NCBI RefSeq assembly: GCF_002954225.1
Contig: NZ_PPTH01000017.1
Span: 501,311 to 565,310 of the forward strand
Reading direction: 5' to 3'
From: Arthrobacter ruber
Lineage (GTDB): Bacteria > Actinomycetota > Actinomycetes > Actinomycetales > Micrococcaceae
DNA length: 64,000 nucleotides
The translations under genes and the position numbers were made by a program. Shown piece by piece: positions 42,197 to 51,962 of this stretch (positions are counted from its first letter, which is position 1; each line of letters begins with the position of its first letter). The notes under the pieces are model-generated. The model was not told the origin of the DNA, ran no database searches, and saw only the letters and a list, made by a program, of their open reading frames with translations.

Positions 42197-43836
42197 TGCC
42201 CACGCCGCTGTCCACCGCCGCCACCCGTCTCGGGGATGCCGCGAAGAGCTTCACCATCGCCCAGCGCACCATCGCCATCATCGGCGTCGCGGTGCTCGTG
42301 CTCGGCGGGATCGCACTCACGTCCTGGCTGTCCAAGCCCTCCTACACGCCGCTGTTCTCAGGGCTCGGCGGGGAGGACGCCAGCACCATCGTCGACCAGC
42401 TGCAGACCGACGGCGTGCCGTACGAGCTGACCGAGGGCGGCGGCACCATCCTCGTGCCCGAGGAGTCGGTGTACGACCAGCGGATCAAGGCGGCCTCGGC
42501 AGGCCTCCCGTCGTTGTCCACCGGCGGCTACTCCCTGCTCGACGACATGGGCGTCACGTCCTCCGAGTTCCAGCAGTCCACCACGTACAAGCGCGCCCTC
42601 GAGGGAGAACTCGCCGCCACCGTCTCCGCGATCGACGGCGTCAAGACCGCCACCGTGCGCCTCGCCATCCCCGAGGACACCGTCTTCGTCGCGGAGCAGG
42701 GCAAGCCGACGGCGTCGGTCTTCGTCGAGACCAGCCCCGGCGCCACGCTCTCGAGCGACCAGGTGCAGGCCATCACCCACCTCACCTCCGCCTCGATCGA
42801 CCGCATGGACGCCGCCGACGTCGCCGTGATCGACGCCGAGGGCCGCGTGCTCTCCGCCGTGGGCGTCGGCGCGACCGGCGGCAGCGACCAGCAGGCCTCC
42901 GACTACGAGCAGCGCATCAGTGCGTCGGTGCAGGCGATGCTGGACCGCGTGGTCGGCGTCGGCAACGCGACGGTGGCCGTGGCAGCAGACATGAAGCTCG
43001 AGAGCGCCGAGCGCGTCGAGGAGAGCTTCACGACGCCGGACAACGCGCCCGCCCTCAACGAGTCCACCACCACCGAGGCGTACGAGGGCGCCGGCGGAGG
43101 CAATGCCGGCATCCTCGGACCGGACAACATCGCGGTGCCCGAAGGCGGCGCGAACGGTGACGGCACCTTCAATTCCGAGACCAGCACGCGTAACAACGCC
43201 GTGAACAAGACCACCGAGTCCACCACCGTGCCCGCCGGAGGCATCAACCGGCAGACCGTCTCCGTGGCCGTCAACCAGGGCGCCACGGCCAACATGGACG
43301 TGGCCGCGCTGACGGCCCTCGTCTCCGGTGCCGCGGGGATCGACGCCGCTCGCGGGGACGTGGTGACGGTCGAGGAACTGCCCTTCAACGAGGCGGGTGC
43401 CGACGCCGCGGCGGATGCCCTCGCCGAGGCCGAGGCGGCGCGGGCGGAACAGCAGCGCGCGGAGCTCATCCGCACCCTGTCCATCGTGGCGGCCATCCTC
43501 CTCGTCGCCATCGTGGCGCTCATCGTCTACGCCCGCCGGTCACGCAGGCAGCGGCGCGAACCGCTGGACCTCGGCGAGCTGCAGGGCGTGTACCCGGCCC
43601 TGCCCGGTCCCGGCACGCCCGCCCTCGATCCGGCCGTCGCGCTCCTCACCCCCCTGGAGCCCGCCCCGAACACCACCACGATCGACGTCGCCGCGGTGCA
43701 GAACGCCCTGCTGGCCGGATCGGCGGAGTCCGACCTCGAGCGCATGCGTGCAGAGGTCGACGCCCTCGCAACACAGGATCCGGCGAAGACGGCCGAGTTC
43801 CTGCGCAGCATGATGGATGACAGGCAGAGCGTATGA
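42196..43836 (+). CDS. fliF: Flagellar MS-ring protein FliF
   Basis: Predicted 546-residue ring protein. The first membrane helix is at about 30-48 (IAIIGVAVLVLGGIALTSWL). A large periplasmic-side ring-building domain follows, with YTPLFSGLGGEDAS and VRLAIPEDTVF. The second helix is near 428-450 (LSIVAAILLVAIVALIVYAR). The C-terminal tail (LERMRAEVDALATQDPAKTA, FLRSMMDD) binds FliG. Somewhat shorter than E. coli FliF, as in other Gram-positives. Confidence 0.95.
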   Translation: MPTPLSTAATRLGDAAKSFTIAQRTIAIIGVAVLVLGGIALTSWLSKPSYTPLFSGLGGEDASTIVDQLQTDGVPYELTEGGGTILVPEESVYDQRIKAASAGLPSLSTGGYSLLDDMGVTSSEFQQSTTYKRALEGELAATVSAIDGVKTATVRLAIPEDTVFVAEQGKPTASVFVETSPGATLSSDQVQAITHLTSASIDRMDAADVAVIDAEGRVLSAVGVGATGGSDQQASDYEQRISASVQAMLDRVVGVGNATVAVAADMKLESAERVEESFTTPDNAPALNESTTTEAYEGAGGGNAGILGPDNIAVPEGGANGDGTFNSETSTRNNAVNKTTESTTVPAGGINRQTVSVAVNQGATANMDVAALTALVSGAAGIDAARGDVVTVEELPFNEAGADAAADALAEAEAARAEQQRAELIRTLSIVAAILLVAIVALIVYARRSRRQRREPLDLGELQGVYPALPGPGTPALDPAVALLTPLEPAPNTTTIDVAAVQNALLAGSAESDLERMRAEVDALATQDPAKTAEFLRSMMDDRQSV

Positions 43837-44855
43837 GCACCCTCGCGCGGACCGCCGCGACCGGGACGCAGAAGGCCGCCATGGTGCTCATGCAGCTGGA
43901 CCAGGCTCGCGCCGCGGAGGTCCTCAAGCAGATGTCCGAGGCCGAGGCCGAGGAGATCGTCGCGGAGATCGTGCGCCTGCGCCGGGTGGAACCCGCTGCT
44001 GCCGAGGAAGCGCTCGCCGAGTTCCACGAACTCAGCACCAGCGGCCGACGCCGGACCCGCGGCGGCATGGACGTGGCGATCGGTCTCCTCGAGACCTCGT
44101 TCGGCGCGGAGCGCGCGGCAGGCGTGGTGGGGCGCCTGGCCTCGACCGCGGCCGGCAAGTCCTTCGAGTTCCTCGACAGCGTGGAACCCGGCCAGATCCA
44201 GACCGTCCTCGAGGGCGAACTGCCGCAGACCATCGCCCTGGTCCTCGCGCACCTCCGACCCGAACGCGCATCGACCGTCCTCGCCGGGCTGAACCAGGAC
44301 ACCGGCACCGACGTCGCCCAGTGCATCGCCACCATGGGTTCCGCGACACCCGAAGCCGTGTCCATCGTGGCCGACAGCATCAAGATCAGGGCAGGCGCCG
44401 TCGCCGCGCCGCGCCAGGGCGTGTCGGCGATCGGCGGCATCCAGCCCCTCGTGGACATCATCAACCGCGCCGACATCGGCACCGAACGCGCACTGCTCGA
44501 CGGCCTCGAGCACCGCGACCCGGCGCTCGCCGAGGAGGTCCGCGCCCGCATGCTGACCTTCGCCGACATCGTCAACCTGGAGCGCCGCGACGTGCAGCAG
44601 GTACTGCGCGGCATCGACTCCGCGGTGCTCGCCCTGGCGATGAAGGGTGCCGCCGAGGCCGTGGTGACCGTGATCCGTACCAATGTCTCCGAGCGCAACC
44701 GGGAGGTCCTCGACGACGAGATCCGCGCCGTCGGGCCGGTCCGCATGTCGCAGGTCGAGGAGGCCCGCGCCGAGGTGGTGCGTGCCATCCGCGATCTCGA
44801 GGCGCAGGGGACCATCACGATCCAGCGCGGGGACGAGGACGAGTATGTCGACTGA
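43833..44855 (+). CDS. fliG: Flagellar motor switch protein FliG
   Basis: Predicted 340-residue rotor protein. The N-terminal domain (QKAAMVLMQLDQARAAEVLK) binds FliF. The middle domain carries the EHRDPALAEEVRARM region, a variant of the family's EEIKNLMF-type stretch. The C-terminal domain (LALAMKGAAEAVV, DDEIRAVGPVRMSQVEEAR) contains the charged residues facing MotA. It starts within the last 4 nt of fliF (ATGA). Confidence 0.95.
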   Translation: MSTLARTAATGTQKAAMVLMQLDQARAAEVLKQMSEAEAEEIVAEIVRLRRVEPAAAEEALAEFHELSTSGRRRTRGGMDVAIGLLETSFGAERAAGVVGRLASTAAGKSFEFLDSVEPGQIQTVLEGELPQTIALVLAHLRPERASTVLAGLNQDTGTDVAQCIATMGSATPEAVSIVADSIKIRAGAVAAPRQGVSAIGGIQPLVDIINRADIGTERALLDGLEHRDPALAEEVRARMLTFADIVNLERRDVQQVLRGIDSAVLALAMKGAAEAVVTVIRTNVSERNREVLDDEIRAVGPVRMSQVEEARAEVVRAIRDLEAQGTITIQRGDEDEYVD

Positions 44856-45447
44856 CGCACTGACCCCCGTCGCCTTCCCGCGGCTCGGGCCCGGCTCGGG
44901 CCAGGCGGCGCACCACGCCGCCGTCACGCAGGGGCACGCCGCGGGCTACGCCGACGGGCTGGTCCTCGCCCGCGCCGAACTCGCGGAGCACCGGGCACGG
45001 CTCGACGCCGAGCATGCCGCCGCCCGCGCGCACGCGGACGCGCTCCTCGCGCAGCGGCTCCGCGTCCTCGACGCCGCCGCACGGGCGCTCGACGCGCGGA
45101 CCGCGCCGGTGCTGGACCACGCCCGGACGCGCATCCTCGACGCCGCCCTCGGCATCACCGAGGCACTGCTCGGGCATGCGCTGCAGGACGGTCCGTCCTC
45201 CGCCCGCGCCGCCGTCGAGCGTGCCCTCGCGGCCGCGGACGGGGAGGAGGTGCGCGCCGTCCGGCTGCACCCCGCCGATATCGACCTGCTCGGACCCGGC
45301 ATCGTGCCCACGGGTGTCGACCTCGTCCCCGATGCCGCGCTGCAGCGGGGGGACGCCGTCGCGGAGTGCCCCGACGGCTCGATCGACGCGCGCCTCGGGA
45401 CGGCCCTCGCACGGGTCCGCTCCGCCCTGTCCGGGGCCACGGCGTGA
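44845..45447 (+). CDS. fliH: Flagellar assembly protein FliH
   Basis: Predicted 200-residue regulator of the FliI ATPase. An Ala/Arg-rich coiled coil (GYADGLVLARAELAEHRARL, about residues 30-95) is followed by a C-terminal domain (VRLHPADIDLL, GSIDARLGTALARVRSAL) as in FliH/YscL. The ATG at 44845 overlaps fliG by 11 nt, and the end overlaps fliI by GTGA. Confidence 0.85.
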   Translation: MSTDALTPVAFPRLGPGSGQAAHHAAVTQGHAAGYADGLVLARAELAEHRARLDAEHAAARAHADALLAQRLRVLDAAARALDARTAPVLDHARTRILDAALGITEALLGHALQDGPSSARAAVERALAAADGEEVRAVRLHPADIDLLGPGIVPTGVDLVPDAALQRGDAVAECPDGSIDARLGTALARVRSALSGATA

Positions 45448-46760
45448 CGCTCGCGCTCGACGAAGTGCTCCGGCTCGCCCGGACCGCCGCAGTGCCCCAG
45501 CGTGTGGGCCGCGTGGCGTCCGTCGTCGGCCTCGGGGTGGACGTCGTGGGCCTCGACTGCGCCATCGGCGACCTCGTGACCATCGGCGACGACACCCCCG
45601 TGGACGCCGAGGTGGTGGCCGCCTCGCTGACGGGGCTGCGCTGCATGCCCTACGCCCACCTCGCAGGCATCCAGGCCGGCGCTCCCGTGCGCGCCCAGGG
45701 GAGGCCCCTGCGGGTGCCGGTGGGTCGGGGACTGCTCGGCCGCGTGCTCGACGGCGTCGGCCGCCCCATCGACGGGCGGGGGCCCCTCACCGACGTGACG
45801 TGGGTGTCCCTCGGCAACACCCCGCCCCCCGCGCTGCAACGCACCCGCATCACCGAGCCCCTGCAGCTCGGCGTCCGCGTGATGGACACGCTCACCACCG
45901 TGGGGCGCGGGCAGCGCATGGGCCTGTTCGCGGGGTCCGGCGTCGGCAAGTCCTCGCTGCTGTCGATGATCGCGCGCGGGACCGACGCCGCCGTCTCCGT
46001 GATCGCGCTCGTGGGGGAGCGGGGCCGCGAGGTCCGCGAGTTCCTCGAGGACGATCTCGGCCCGGAAGGCCTGGCCCGATCCATCGTGGTGGTCTCGACG
46101 TCGGACGAGCCCGCGCTCCTGCGCCTGCGCGCGGCCTTCGTGGCCACCCGGATCGCCGAGGCGTTCCGCGACGAGGGCTCCGACGTCATGCTGATGATGG
46201 ACTCGCTGACACGCGTGGCCATGGCCCAGCGCGAGATCGGCCTCAGCGTCGGCGAGCCTCCCGCGACACGCGGCTACCCGCCGTCGACCTTCTCGCTGCT
46301 CGCCCAGCTCCTCGAACGGGCAGGGACGGGGGCCACGGGTTCCGTGACCGGCATGTACACGGTGCTCGTGGATGGCGACGACCACAACGAGCCGGTGGCC
46401 GACGCCGCACGCTCCATCCTCGACGGCCACGTGGTGCTCGACCGCAAGCTGGCGGTCGCCGGGCATTTCCCGTCCATCGACCCGCTCGCCTCGATCTCCC
46501 GGGTGGCCTCCCGCGTCACGACCCGGGAGCAGGCGGGGACCGCCTCGGTGCTGCGCCGGGCCCTGGCCGCACGCAAGGCCGCCCAGGACCTCATCGACGT
46601 CGGCGCCTACCATCGCGGTTCCAACCCGCTCGTGGACGCCGCGGTGGACCACGAGGCCGCCGTGAACGCCTTCCTGCAGCAGCGCATGGACGAGCAGACC
46701 CCGTTCGGTGAGGCGTGGAACCGCCTCGCCCACCTGACCGCGTCGATGGGAGTCATCTGA
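45444..46760 (+). CDS. fliI: Flagellum-specific ATPase FliI
   Basis: Predicted 438-residue export ATPase related to F1-beta. The P-loop FAGSGVGKSSLL is near residues 163-174, Walker B is VMLMMDSLTRVAMAQREIGL, and the family signature (PPSTFSLLAQLLERAG) is present. It hydrolyses ATP to load substrates into the export gate. The GTG start overlaps the fliH stop. Confidence 0.95.
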   Translation: MTLALDEVLRLARTAAVPQRVGRVASVVGLGVDVVGLDCAIGDLVTIGDDTPVDAEVVAASLTGLRCMPYAHLAGIQAGAPVRAQGRPLRVPVGRGLLGRVLDGVGRPIDGRGPLTDVTWVSLGNTPPPALQRTRITEPLQLGVRVMDTLTTVGRGQRMGLFAGSGVGKSSLLSMIARGTDAAVSVIALVGERGREVREFLEDDLGPEGLARSIVVVSTSDEPALLRLRAAFVATRIAEAFRDEGSDVMLMMDSLTRVAMAQREIGLSVGEPPATRGYPPSTFSLLAQLLERAGTGATGSVTGMYTVLVDGDDHNEPVADAARSILDGHVVLDRKLAVAGHFPSIDPLASISRVASRVTTREQAGTASVLRRALAARKAAQDLIDVGAYHRGSNPLVDAAVDHEAAVNAFLQQRMDEQTPFGEAWNRLAHLTASMGVI

Positions 46761-47194
46761 TGGCACGACAGTTCCCCCTGGCCGGCCTGCTCCGGCTCCG
46801 GCAGCTGCGCGAGGACGAGGCCGCCGGCTCGCTCGCCGCGGCGAACGAGCGACTGCGTGCCTCGCGGACCCGCACCGAGGGCGTCAGCGGCGCCCTCGGC
46901 GGCACGGACCTCGATCCGGCCGGAGCGGCATCGCTGCACGCGGTGGCGGCAGCCCGCGCATCGGCCCGCAGCATGCTCGCCGATCTGCAGGCGCTCGAGG
47001 CCCGGCTGCTCACGGAGCAGGAACACGCGCAGACCACCTACCGGGGAGCCCGGGCCGCGACGATGGGCCTCGAGAAGCTGGAGGCGCGGCACAGCGAGGT
47101 CGAGGCGACCGCGCTGCTCGGCGCCGAGCAACTGGTCCTCGACGAGATCGCCTCCGCCGGCAGACTCCAGCACACAGGGAAAGACAGGGCATGA
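46760..47194 (+). CDS. fliJ: Flagellar export protein FliJ
   Basis: Predicted 144-residue coiled-coil protein (FPLAGLLRLRQLREDEAAGS at the start, heptads through to the end), in the standard position after fliI. It would act as the stalk of the export ATPase and escort chaperones. Both ends overlap neighbouring genes by one to four bases. Confidence 0.8.
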   Translation: MARQFPLAGLLRLRQLREDEAAGSLAAANERLRASRTRTEGVSGALGGTDLDPAGAASLHAVAAARASARSMLADLQALEARLLTEQEHAQTTYRGARAATMGLEKLEARHSEVEATALLGAEQLVLDEIASAGRLQHTGKDRA

Positions 47195-47958
47195 CCATCA
47201 CCGACGCGGTAGGCCGCATCCAGCAGATCCAGTCCACCCTCACCCTGCTCGCCGCACCGGCGGCACGTGCCGCGGCCGGCAGCGCCTCCACGACCCCGGC
47301 GGGTACCGCCACGACAGGCACCTCTGCAGGCAGCCCCACCGCCGCGCCGGGGGCGACGGCGGACCTCTTCGCCGAGGCGCTCGCCGGCGTCGCCGATGCC
47401 GGCCTCGCACCGAGCACCCCGGTCGCCGCTCCCGTCGCAGCCCCGAGCCCGACGCCCGTGCCCCTGCCCCTGCCGGCCTCGGGCGACGCAGCGCGTCTCA
47501 TCGAGGCAGCCCGGTCGTACGAGGGCATCCCGTATGTCTGGGGCGGTACCGACCCGGCATCGGGCCTCGACTGCTCCGGCTTCGTGCAGCGTGCCTACGC
47601 GGACATCGGCATCCAGCTGCCCCGCGTGACGTGGGACCAGATGAACGCCGGCGTGCACGTCCCGTCCCTCGCCCAGGCACAGCCCGGAGACCTGCTGTTC
47701 AGCCACGACGGCGGGCACGTGTCCATGTACCTCGGGGGCGGCAAGGCCATCGACGCCCCGCAGCCGGGCCAGACCGTCGCCGTGCGCGACATGTGGGAGA
47801 CGGACGCGAACATCACCACCATCCGCCGCATCCTGCCGGAGGCTCCCGCAGGTTCGGCGTCCATGGTGCCGGCAGCCGTCACGCCCCCGGCCGCCACGGG
47901 TCCCGCCGATGAGGCGTACGCCGCGCAGGCCGCCTTCCTCGCGAGCATGGCACGATGA
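47191..47958 (+). CDS. Flagellar-operon NlpC/P60 peptidoglycan endopeptidase
   Basis: Predicted 255-residue protein. The first 100 residues are a FliJ-like or secretion-type Ala-rich region (ITDAVGRIQQIQSTL). The NlpC/P60 domain (about 107-215) has YVWGGTDPASGLDCSGFV with catalytic Cys128, and the His in HDGGHVSMYL near residue 176. It has no signal peptide, so export through the flagellar apparatus is likely. It occupies the role of FlgJ, opening the wall for rod passage, but with peptide-cleaving rather than glycan-cleaving chemistry. Confidence 0.88.
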   Translation: MTITDAVGRIQQIQSTLTLLAAPAARAAAGSASTTPAGTATTGTSAGSPTAAPGATADLFAEALAGVADAGLAPSTPVAAPVAAPSPTPVPLPLPASGDAARLIEAARSYEGIPYVWGGTDPASGLDCSGFVQRAYADIGIQLPRVTWDQMNAGVHVPSLAQAQPGDLLFSHDGGHVSMYLGGGKAIDAPQPGQTVAVRDMWETDANITTIRRILPEAPAGSASMVPAAVTPPAATGPADEAYAAQAAFLASMAR

Positions 47959-49394
47959 GCCCGGTTCAGGGTCAGCCGATCGCGGCCGCTCCCCGCGACG
48001 CGATCCGTTCCATCCGTCCGGCAGCTGGAGGCCGCGACGGCGGGTCCCCAGCGGCGTCGTTCGGTGATGCCTTCCGCAGGCACGCGGAGCGTCCGGACCG
48101 TTCGTCCGATGCCGCTGAGGCAGCCGGTGGAGCGCAGGGTGATCCTGCCGCTGCCGCCGCGTCGTCGGCTGCCTCCGCGTCCGGCGCAGTGGCGACGGCA
48201 CAGCCCGGGATCCCTACGAAATCAGGCCCCCCGGGCAGCGCTCTCGGATCCACCGGTGCGTTCACGCCGTCCATCGACGCGCAGACCGCGCAGACCGCGC
48301 AGGCCGCACCGGCCGCACCGCAGGGGTCAGCACCGGCCCTAACGGGCTCGTCGGAGGCTTCCGGCGCCCCGACCGCGGCGTCGTCGGAAGCCTCCGGCGT
48401 CGTCCCGTCGACGCCCGGGCAGGGACCCGCACGCCGGGACGGTCCGCCGTCGGCCGGCCCGGTGGTATCGGTGGGAGCGCCAGGCACGGTGAGCTCCGTG
48501 GCCGAGACGGCGGGCACGGAGGCCACGGCGGTCCCGACGTCCCCGGGACCTGCGGCAGCCCCGGCGGGCCGGCAGGCCCTTGCCTCCGCAACGACGCAGA
48601 TTCCCGACACTCGGGGGATCCCCGGGGCAGGTGAGCAGGCGGGGATGACGGCGGCCCCGCTCGAGGTGGCCGGAGCGGGTGCCGCTGCCGTGGCCCTACC
48701 GACGGGCGGAGCGCCCGGCACGTCCGGCGCGCACGCCCCATCGGCAGCGGGTGAGGTGGTCGCCGGCGACGCGGCGACAGGGCAGGGCGAGCCGCACCAA
48801 TCCGCACCCGGAGGGACGCCGGCTGCCAGCTCGTCGACCTCCGCCGCTCCACTTGCCGAAACCGTCGGGCACACGGACCCCGTCCAGCTGCCTCCGGCGG
48901 CCCGGGCCGACCTGCCCGTGCAGCAGGTCCCGTCCGCCGTCGTCGGTGCCGCCGACGCTCACGCGCCCGGACGGCAATCCGCCGCTCCCTTGCCGCAGCA
49001 ACTCGGCGGTCCCGCTTTCGCGCTCGCCCAGGCGGCGGCGGACACGCCGGGCGGGACGAGCACCATCACCGTCACCGTGGCGCCGGAGGACCTCGGCCCC
49101 ATCACCATCCGCGCCAGCCTCTCCCCGGACGGAGCGCGGATCGAGTTCTTCTCCGCGACGGACGGCGGCCGCGAGGCGCTCAAGCAGGCGCTGCCGGACC
49201 TGCGGCGGGAGGCGTCGTCGTCGGGCCTGTCCGCATCGCTGGACCTCGGCACCGGCACGCCGGATGACGGCAGGGACCGGGCGCGGGAGGACACCGGACG
49301 GCGCTCTCCGGCCGCGGAGAACCGGACCCCGACCGCCACCCCCTGGACGGGCCGCCCGATCCCGGGCACCTCGACCCTCGACCTCTTCGCCTGA
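47955..49394 (+). CDS. fliK: Flagellar hook-length control protein FliK
   Basis: Predicted 479-residue protein. The first 330 residues are a low-complexity Ala/Pro/Ser/Thr ruler region. The C-terminal hook-length domain (about 345-435; TITVTVAPEDLGPITIRASL, REALKQALPDLRREA) is recognisable. It measures the hook and switches export specificity at FlhB. The tail (WTGRPIPGTSTLDLFA) is conserved in relatives. Confidence 0.88.
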   Translation: MSPVQGQPIAAAPRDAIRSIRPAAGGRDGGSPAASFGDAFRRHAERPDRSSDAAEAAGGAQGDPAAAAASSAASASGAVATAQPGIPTKSGPPGSALGSTGAFTPSIDAQTAQTAQAAPAAPQGSAPALTGSSEASGAPTAASSEASGVVPSTPGQGPARRDGPPSAGPVVSVGAPGTVSSVAETAGTEATAVPTSPGPAAAPAGRQALASATTQIPDTRGIPGAGEQAGMTAAPLEVAGAGAAAVALPTGGAPGTSGAHAPSAAGEVVAGDAATGQGEPHQSAPGGTPAASSSTSAAPLAETVGHTDPVQLPPAARADLPVQQVPSAVVGAADAHAPGRQSAAPLPQQLGGPAFALAQAAADTPGGTSTITVTVAPEDLGPITIRASLSPDGARIEFFSATDGGREALKQALPDLRREASSSGLSASLDLGTGTPDDGRDRAREDTGRRSPAAENRTPTATPWTGRPIPGTSTLDLFA

Positions 49395-49409
49395 CCCGGA
49401 AGGACACCC

Positions 49410-49841
49410 ATGCCCATAGATCCGGTCGCGTCCGCGACCTTCGCCCCCACCGTGACTCCCGCCGCCGGCACCCGTCAGCAGGCCATGGACTCCGAGGTGT
49501 TCATGTCCCTGCTCGTGAGCCAGCTGCGCAACCAGGACCCCAGCGCGCCGATGGACACCAACCAGATGATCTCCCAAACCACTCAGCTGGCCATGATGGA
49601 GAAGATCACCCGGATGACCGGTCTGAGCGAGGAGAACTTCCACCTCCAGATGCGGTCCTCGGCCGCCGCACTCATCGGCAACGAGGTCTCCTATACGGGG
49701 CTGGACGGCGTCGAGGCCCGCGGTCTTGCGACCGCGGTCTCCTACAGCGGCCCTGTCCCCACGGTCACCATCGGTGGCAAGAGCATCGCCCTCGACCTCG
49801 TGTCCGGTGTCGGCGCCCTGCCCGCCCCGGCCGCACCCTGA
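49410..49841 (+). CDS. flgD: Flagellar hook capping protein FlgD
   Basis: Predicted 143-residue hook scaffold. The conserved segment FMSLLVSQLRNQDPSAPMD followed by TTQLAMMEKI is present. The protein ends after about one short beta domain and lacks the C-terminal Ig/tudor part of longer FlgD, as in other Gram-positives. The ATG follows GGAAGGACACCC. Confidence 0.92.
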   Translation: MPIDPVASATFAPTVTPAAGTRQQAMDSEVFMSLLVSQLRNQDPSAPMDTNQMISQTTQLAMMEKITRMTGLSEENFHLQMRSSAAALIGNEVSYTGLDGVEARGLATAVSYSGPVPTVTIGGKSIALDLVSGVGALPAPAAP

Positions 49842-49896
49842 CCTCCGAACCTCACCAGACCCTCCCGCTCCGCACTCCGCACCGAAAGGCACCATC

Positions 49897-51069
49897 ATGC
49901 TTCGCTCGCTCTACTCCGGCATCTCGGGGCTCCGCTCCCACCAGACCATGCTCGATGTCACCGGCAACAACATCGCCAACGTCAACACCACGGGCTTCAA
50001 GGCCTCCGCCACCCAGTTCCAGGACACGCTGTCCCAGCTGACCCAGGGCGCGGGCGCACCGCAGGAGGTCCTCGGCGGCACCAACCCTGCCCAGGTGGGT
50101 CTCGGCGTGCAGGTCGCAGGCATCGTCACCAACTTCTCGCAGGGGTCGGCCCAGGCCACCGGCCGCGCCACGGACATGATGATCTCCGGTGACGGCTTCT
50201 TCATCACGCGCCTCGGTGGCGAGACCCTCTACACCCGAGCGGGCGCGTTCACGCCCGACGCCGACGGTCGGCTCGTCACGCCCGACGGCTCCCTCGTGCA
50301 GGGCTGGCCCGCCGTCAACGGCGTCGTCCAGGAGGGCGGCGCGGTGGGAGACCTGCGGATGCCGAAGGGTGCCGTCTCGCCGGGACAGGCGACGACGACG
50401 GCCCGCGTCACCGGCAACCTCCCCGCGGACGCCGCAGTCGGCACGCAGATCCTGCAGGAGAGGGTGGTGTACGGCGCGGACGGCACGGCCCGCGACCTCA
50501 CCCTGACCTTCACGCGCTCGGCCACGGGCTGGACCGTCGCGGGCCAGGACGCCAACGGTGCGGCAGGTGCCACCGAGCTCCTGCTACCCAACGGCCAGGC
50601 CGCTGCGGGCTCCTCGGTGGCGGTGGGTGGCATCGCCGTCGACCTCTCGGGCGTCACGGGCTTCGCCCAGCTCAAGACCGTCTCCATCTCGGAGGGCGAC
50701 GGACGCGCGGCCGGTACCCTCGAGTCCTTCACCGTCGCGGCCGACGGCACGCTCGTGGGCGCCTTCAGCAACGGCAGCCGGCAGCCCCTCGGACGCGTGG
50801 CGCTCGCCGGTTTCGTGAACCCGACAGGCCTGGAGAAGGCGGGCGGCTCCTCCTACCGTGCGACGGCGAACTCGGGCGCCGCCGAGATCGGCGCCGCCGG
50901 CGCCAATGGTCTCGGGTCGCTCGACGCCGGGACGCTCGAGATGTCCAACGTGGACCTCTCACAGGAGTTCACCAACCTCATCGTGGCGCAGCGCGGATTC
51001 CAGGCGAACGCCCGCATCATCACCACCTCCGACGAGGTGCTGCAGGAACTCGCGAACCTGAAGCGCTAG
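49897..51069 (+). CDS. flgE: Flagellar hook protein FlgE
   Basis: Predicted 390-residue hook subunit. N-terminal MLRSLYSGISGLRSHQTML and NNIANVNTTGFKAS, the FlgE/F/G core ISGDGFFITRL, and the C-terminal helix VDLSQEFTNLIVAQRGFQAN are intact. No separate flgF or flgG follows, so rod and hook may rely on FlgB, FlgC and FlgE in this window. The ATG follows GAAAGGCACC. It is the last gene before the non-flagellar block. Confidence 0.93.
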   Translation: MLRSLYSGISGLRSHQTMLDVTGNNIANVNTTGFKASATQFQDTLSQLTQGAGAPQEVLGGTNPAQVGLGVQVAGIVTNFSQGSAQATGRATDMMISGDGFFITRLGGETLYTRAGAFTPDADGRLVTPDGSLVQGWPAVNGVVQEGGAVGDLRMPKGAVSPGQATTTARVTGNLPADAAVGTQILQERVVYGADGTARDLTLTFTRSATGWTVAGQDANGAAGATELLLPNGQAAAGSSVAVGGIAVDLSGVTGFAQLKTVSISEGDGRAAGTLESFTVAADGTLVGAFSNGSRQPLGRVALAGFVNPTGLEKAGGSSYRATANSGAAEIGAAGANGLGSLDAGTLEMSNVDLSQEFTNLIVAQRGFQANARIITTSDEVLQELANLKR

Positions 51070-51160
51070 ACCGGCCCGGGCACCGGCCGGCCCTGGCCCG
51101 TCAGCGGGAACTCGCACCTGCAGGCGGGCATGCGCGGGCCCGGCCAGGACGCGTCGCGCA

Positions 51161-51934
51161 TCACCGGGTGGGCAGGGTGAGGATCTCGGCGCCGTCGTCG
51201 GTGATCGCGATGGTGTGCTCCGTGTGCGCCGTCCGGCAGCCCGTGGCGCTGCGGAGTGTCCACCCGTCGGCGTCCGTGATGAGCGACGCGGTGTCCGCCA
51301 TCACCCACGGTTCCAGCGCCAGCAGCAGCCCGGGACGCAGCTCGTAGCCGCGCCCGGGACGTCCGGTGTTCGGGATGTGTGGGTCCTGGTGCATGGTGGA
51401 CCCGACGCCGTGTCCGCCGAAGTCGGTGTTGATCGGATACCCCGCCTCGTGGAGGACCGAGCCGATGGCATGCGAGAGGTCGCCGATGCGAGCGCCTGGG
51501 CGCGCGGCGGCGATCCCTGCCGCGAGCGCGCGTTCCGTCGCGCTGATCATCGCGGCAGTTCCCTCGTCCGCGGAGCCGCCCACCACGAAGCTGATCGCGG
51601 AGTCGGCGACCACCCCGTCCAGGGACACGGCGAGGTCGAGGGACAGCAGGTCGGCGTCGGCGAGGGCGTAGTCGAACGGCAGTCCGTGCAGCACGGCGTC
51701 GTTGACGGAGGTGCAGATGTAGTGCCCGAACGGACCGCGGCCGAAGGACGGCGCGTAGTCGACGTAGCAGGACTGTGCGCCCGCCTCGGTGATCATTGTC
51801 CGGGCCCAGCGGTCGATGTCCAGCAGGTTCGTGCCCACGGTGGCGCGGCTCCTGAGATCCTGCAGGATGTCGGCTACCAGGGCGCCTGTGGCTCTCGCGC
51901 GGCCCACCTCGGCGGGACTGAGGATCTCGATCAT
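51161..51934 (-). CDS. map: Type I methionine aminopeptidase
   Basis: Predicted 257-residue metallopeptidase removing N-terminal methionine. The five metal ligands are visible: Asp in LSLDLAVSLDG, Asp in VVADSAISF, His in FGGHGVGSTMH, Glu in LALEPW and Glu in HTEHTIAI. There is no N-terminal zinc-finger extension. It is likely a second, accessory copy, since the main map gene usually sits next to adk/infA; that cannot be checked here. It is divergent from the XRE regulator and lies in a four-gene block inside the flagellar locus. Confidence 0.92.
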   Translation of the reverse strand: MIEILSPAEVGRARATGALVADILQDLRSRATVGTNLLDIDRWARTMITEAGAQSCYVDYAPSFGRGPFGHYICTSVNDAVLHGLPFDYALADADLLSLDLAVSLDGVVADSAISFVVGGSADEGTAAMISATERALAAGIAAARPGARIGDLSHAIGSVLHEAGYPINTDFGGHGVGSTMHQDPHIPNTGRPGRGYELRPGLLLALEPWVMADTASLITDADGWTLRSATGCRTAHTEHTIAITDDGAEILTLPTR

Positions 51935-51962
51935 GCGGTGCCTGCTTCCATGAGTACCAATA

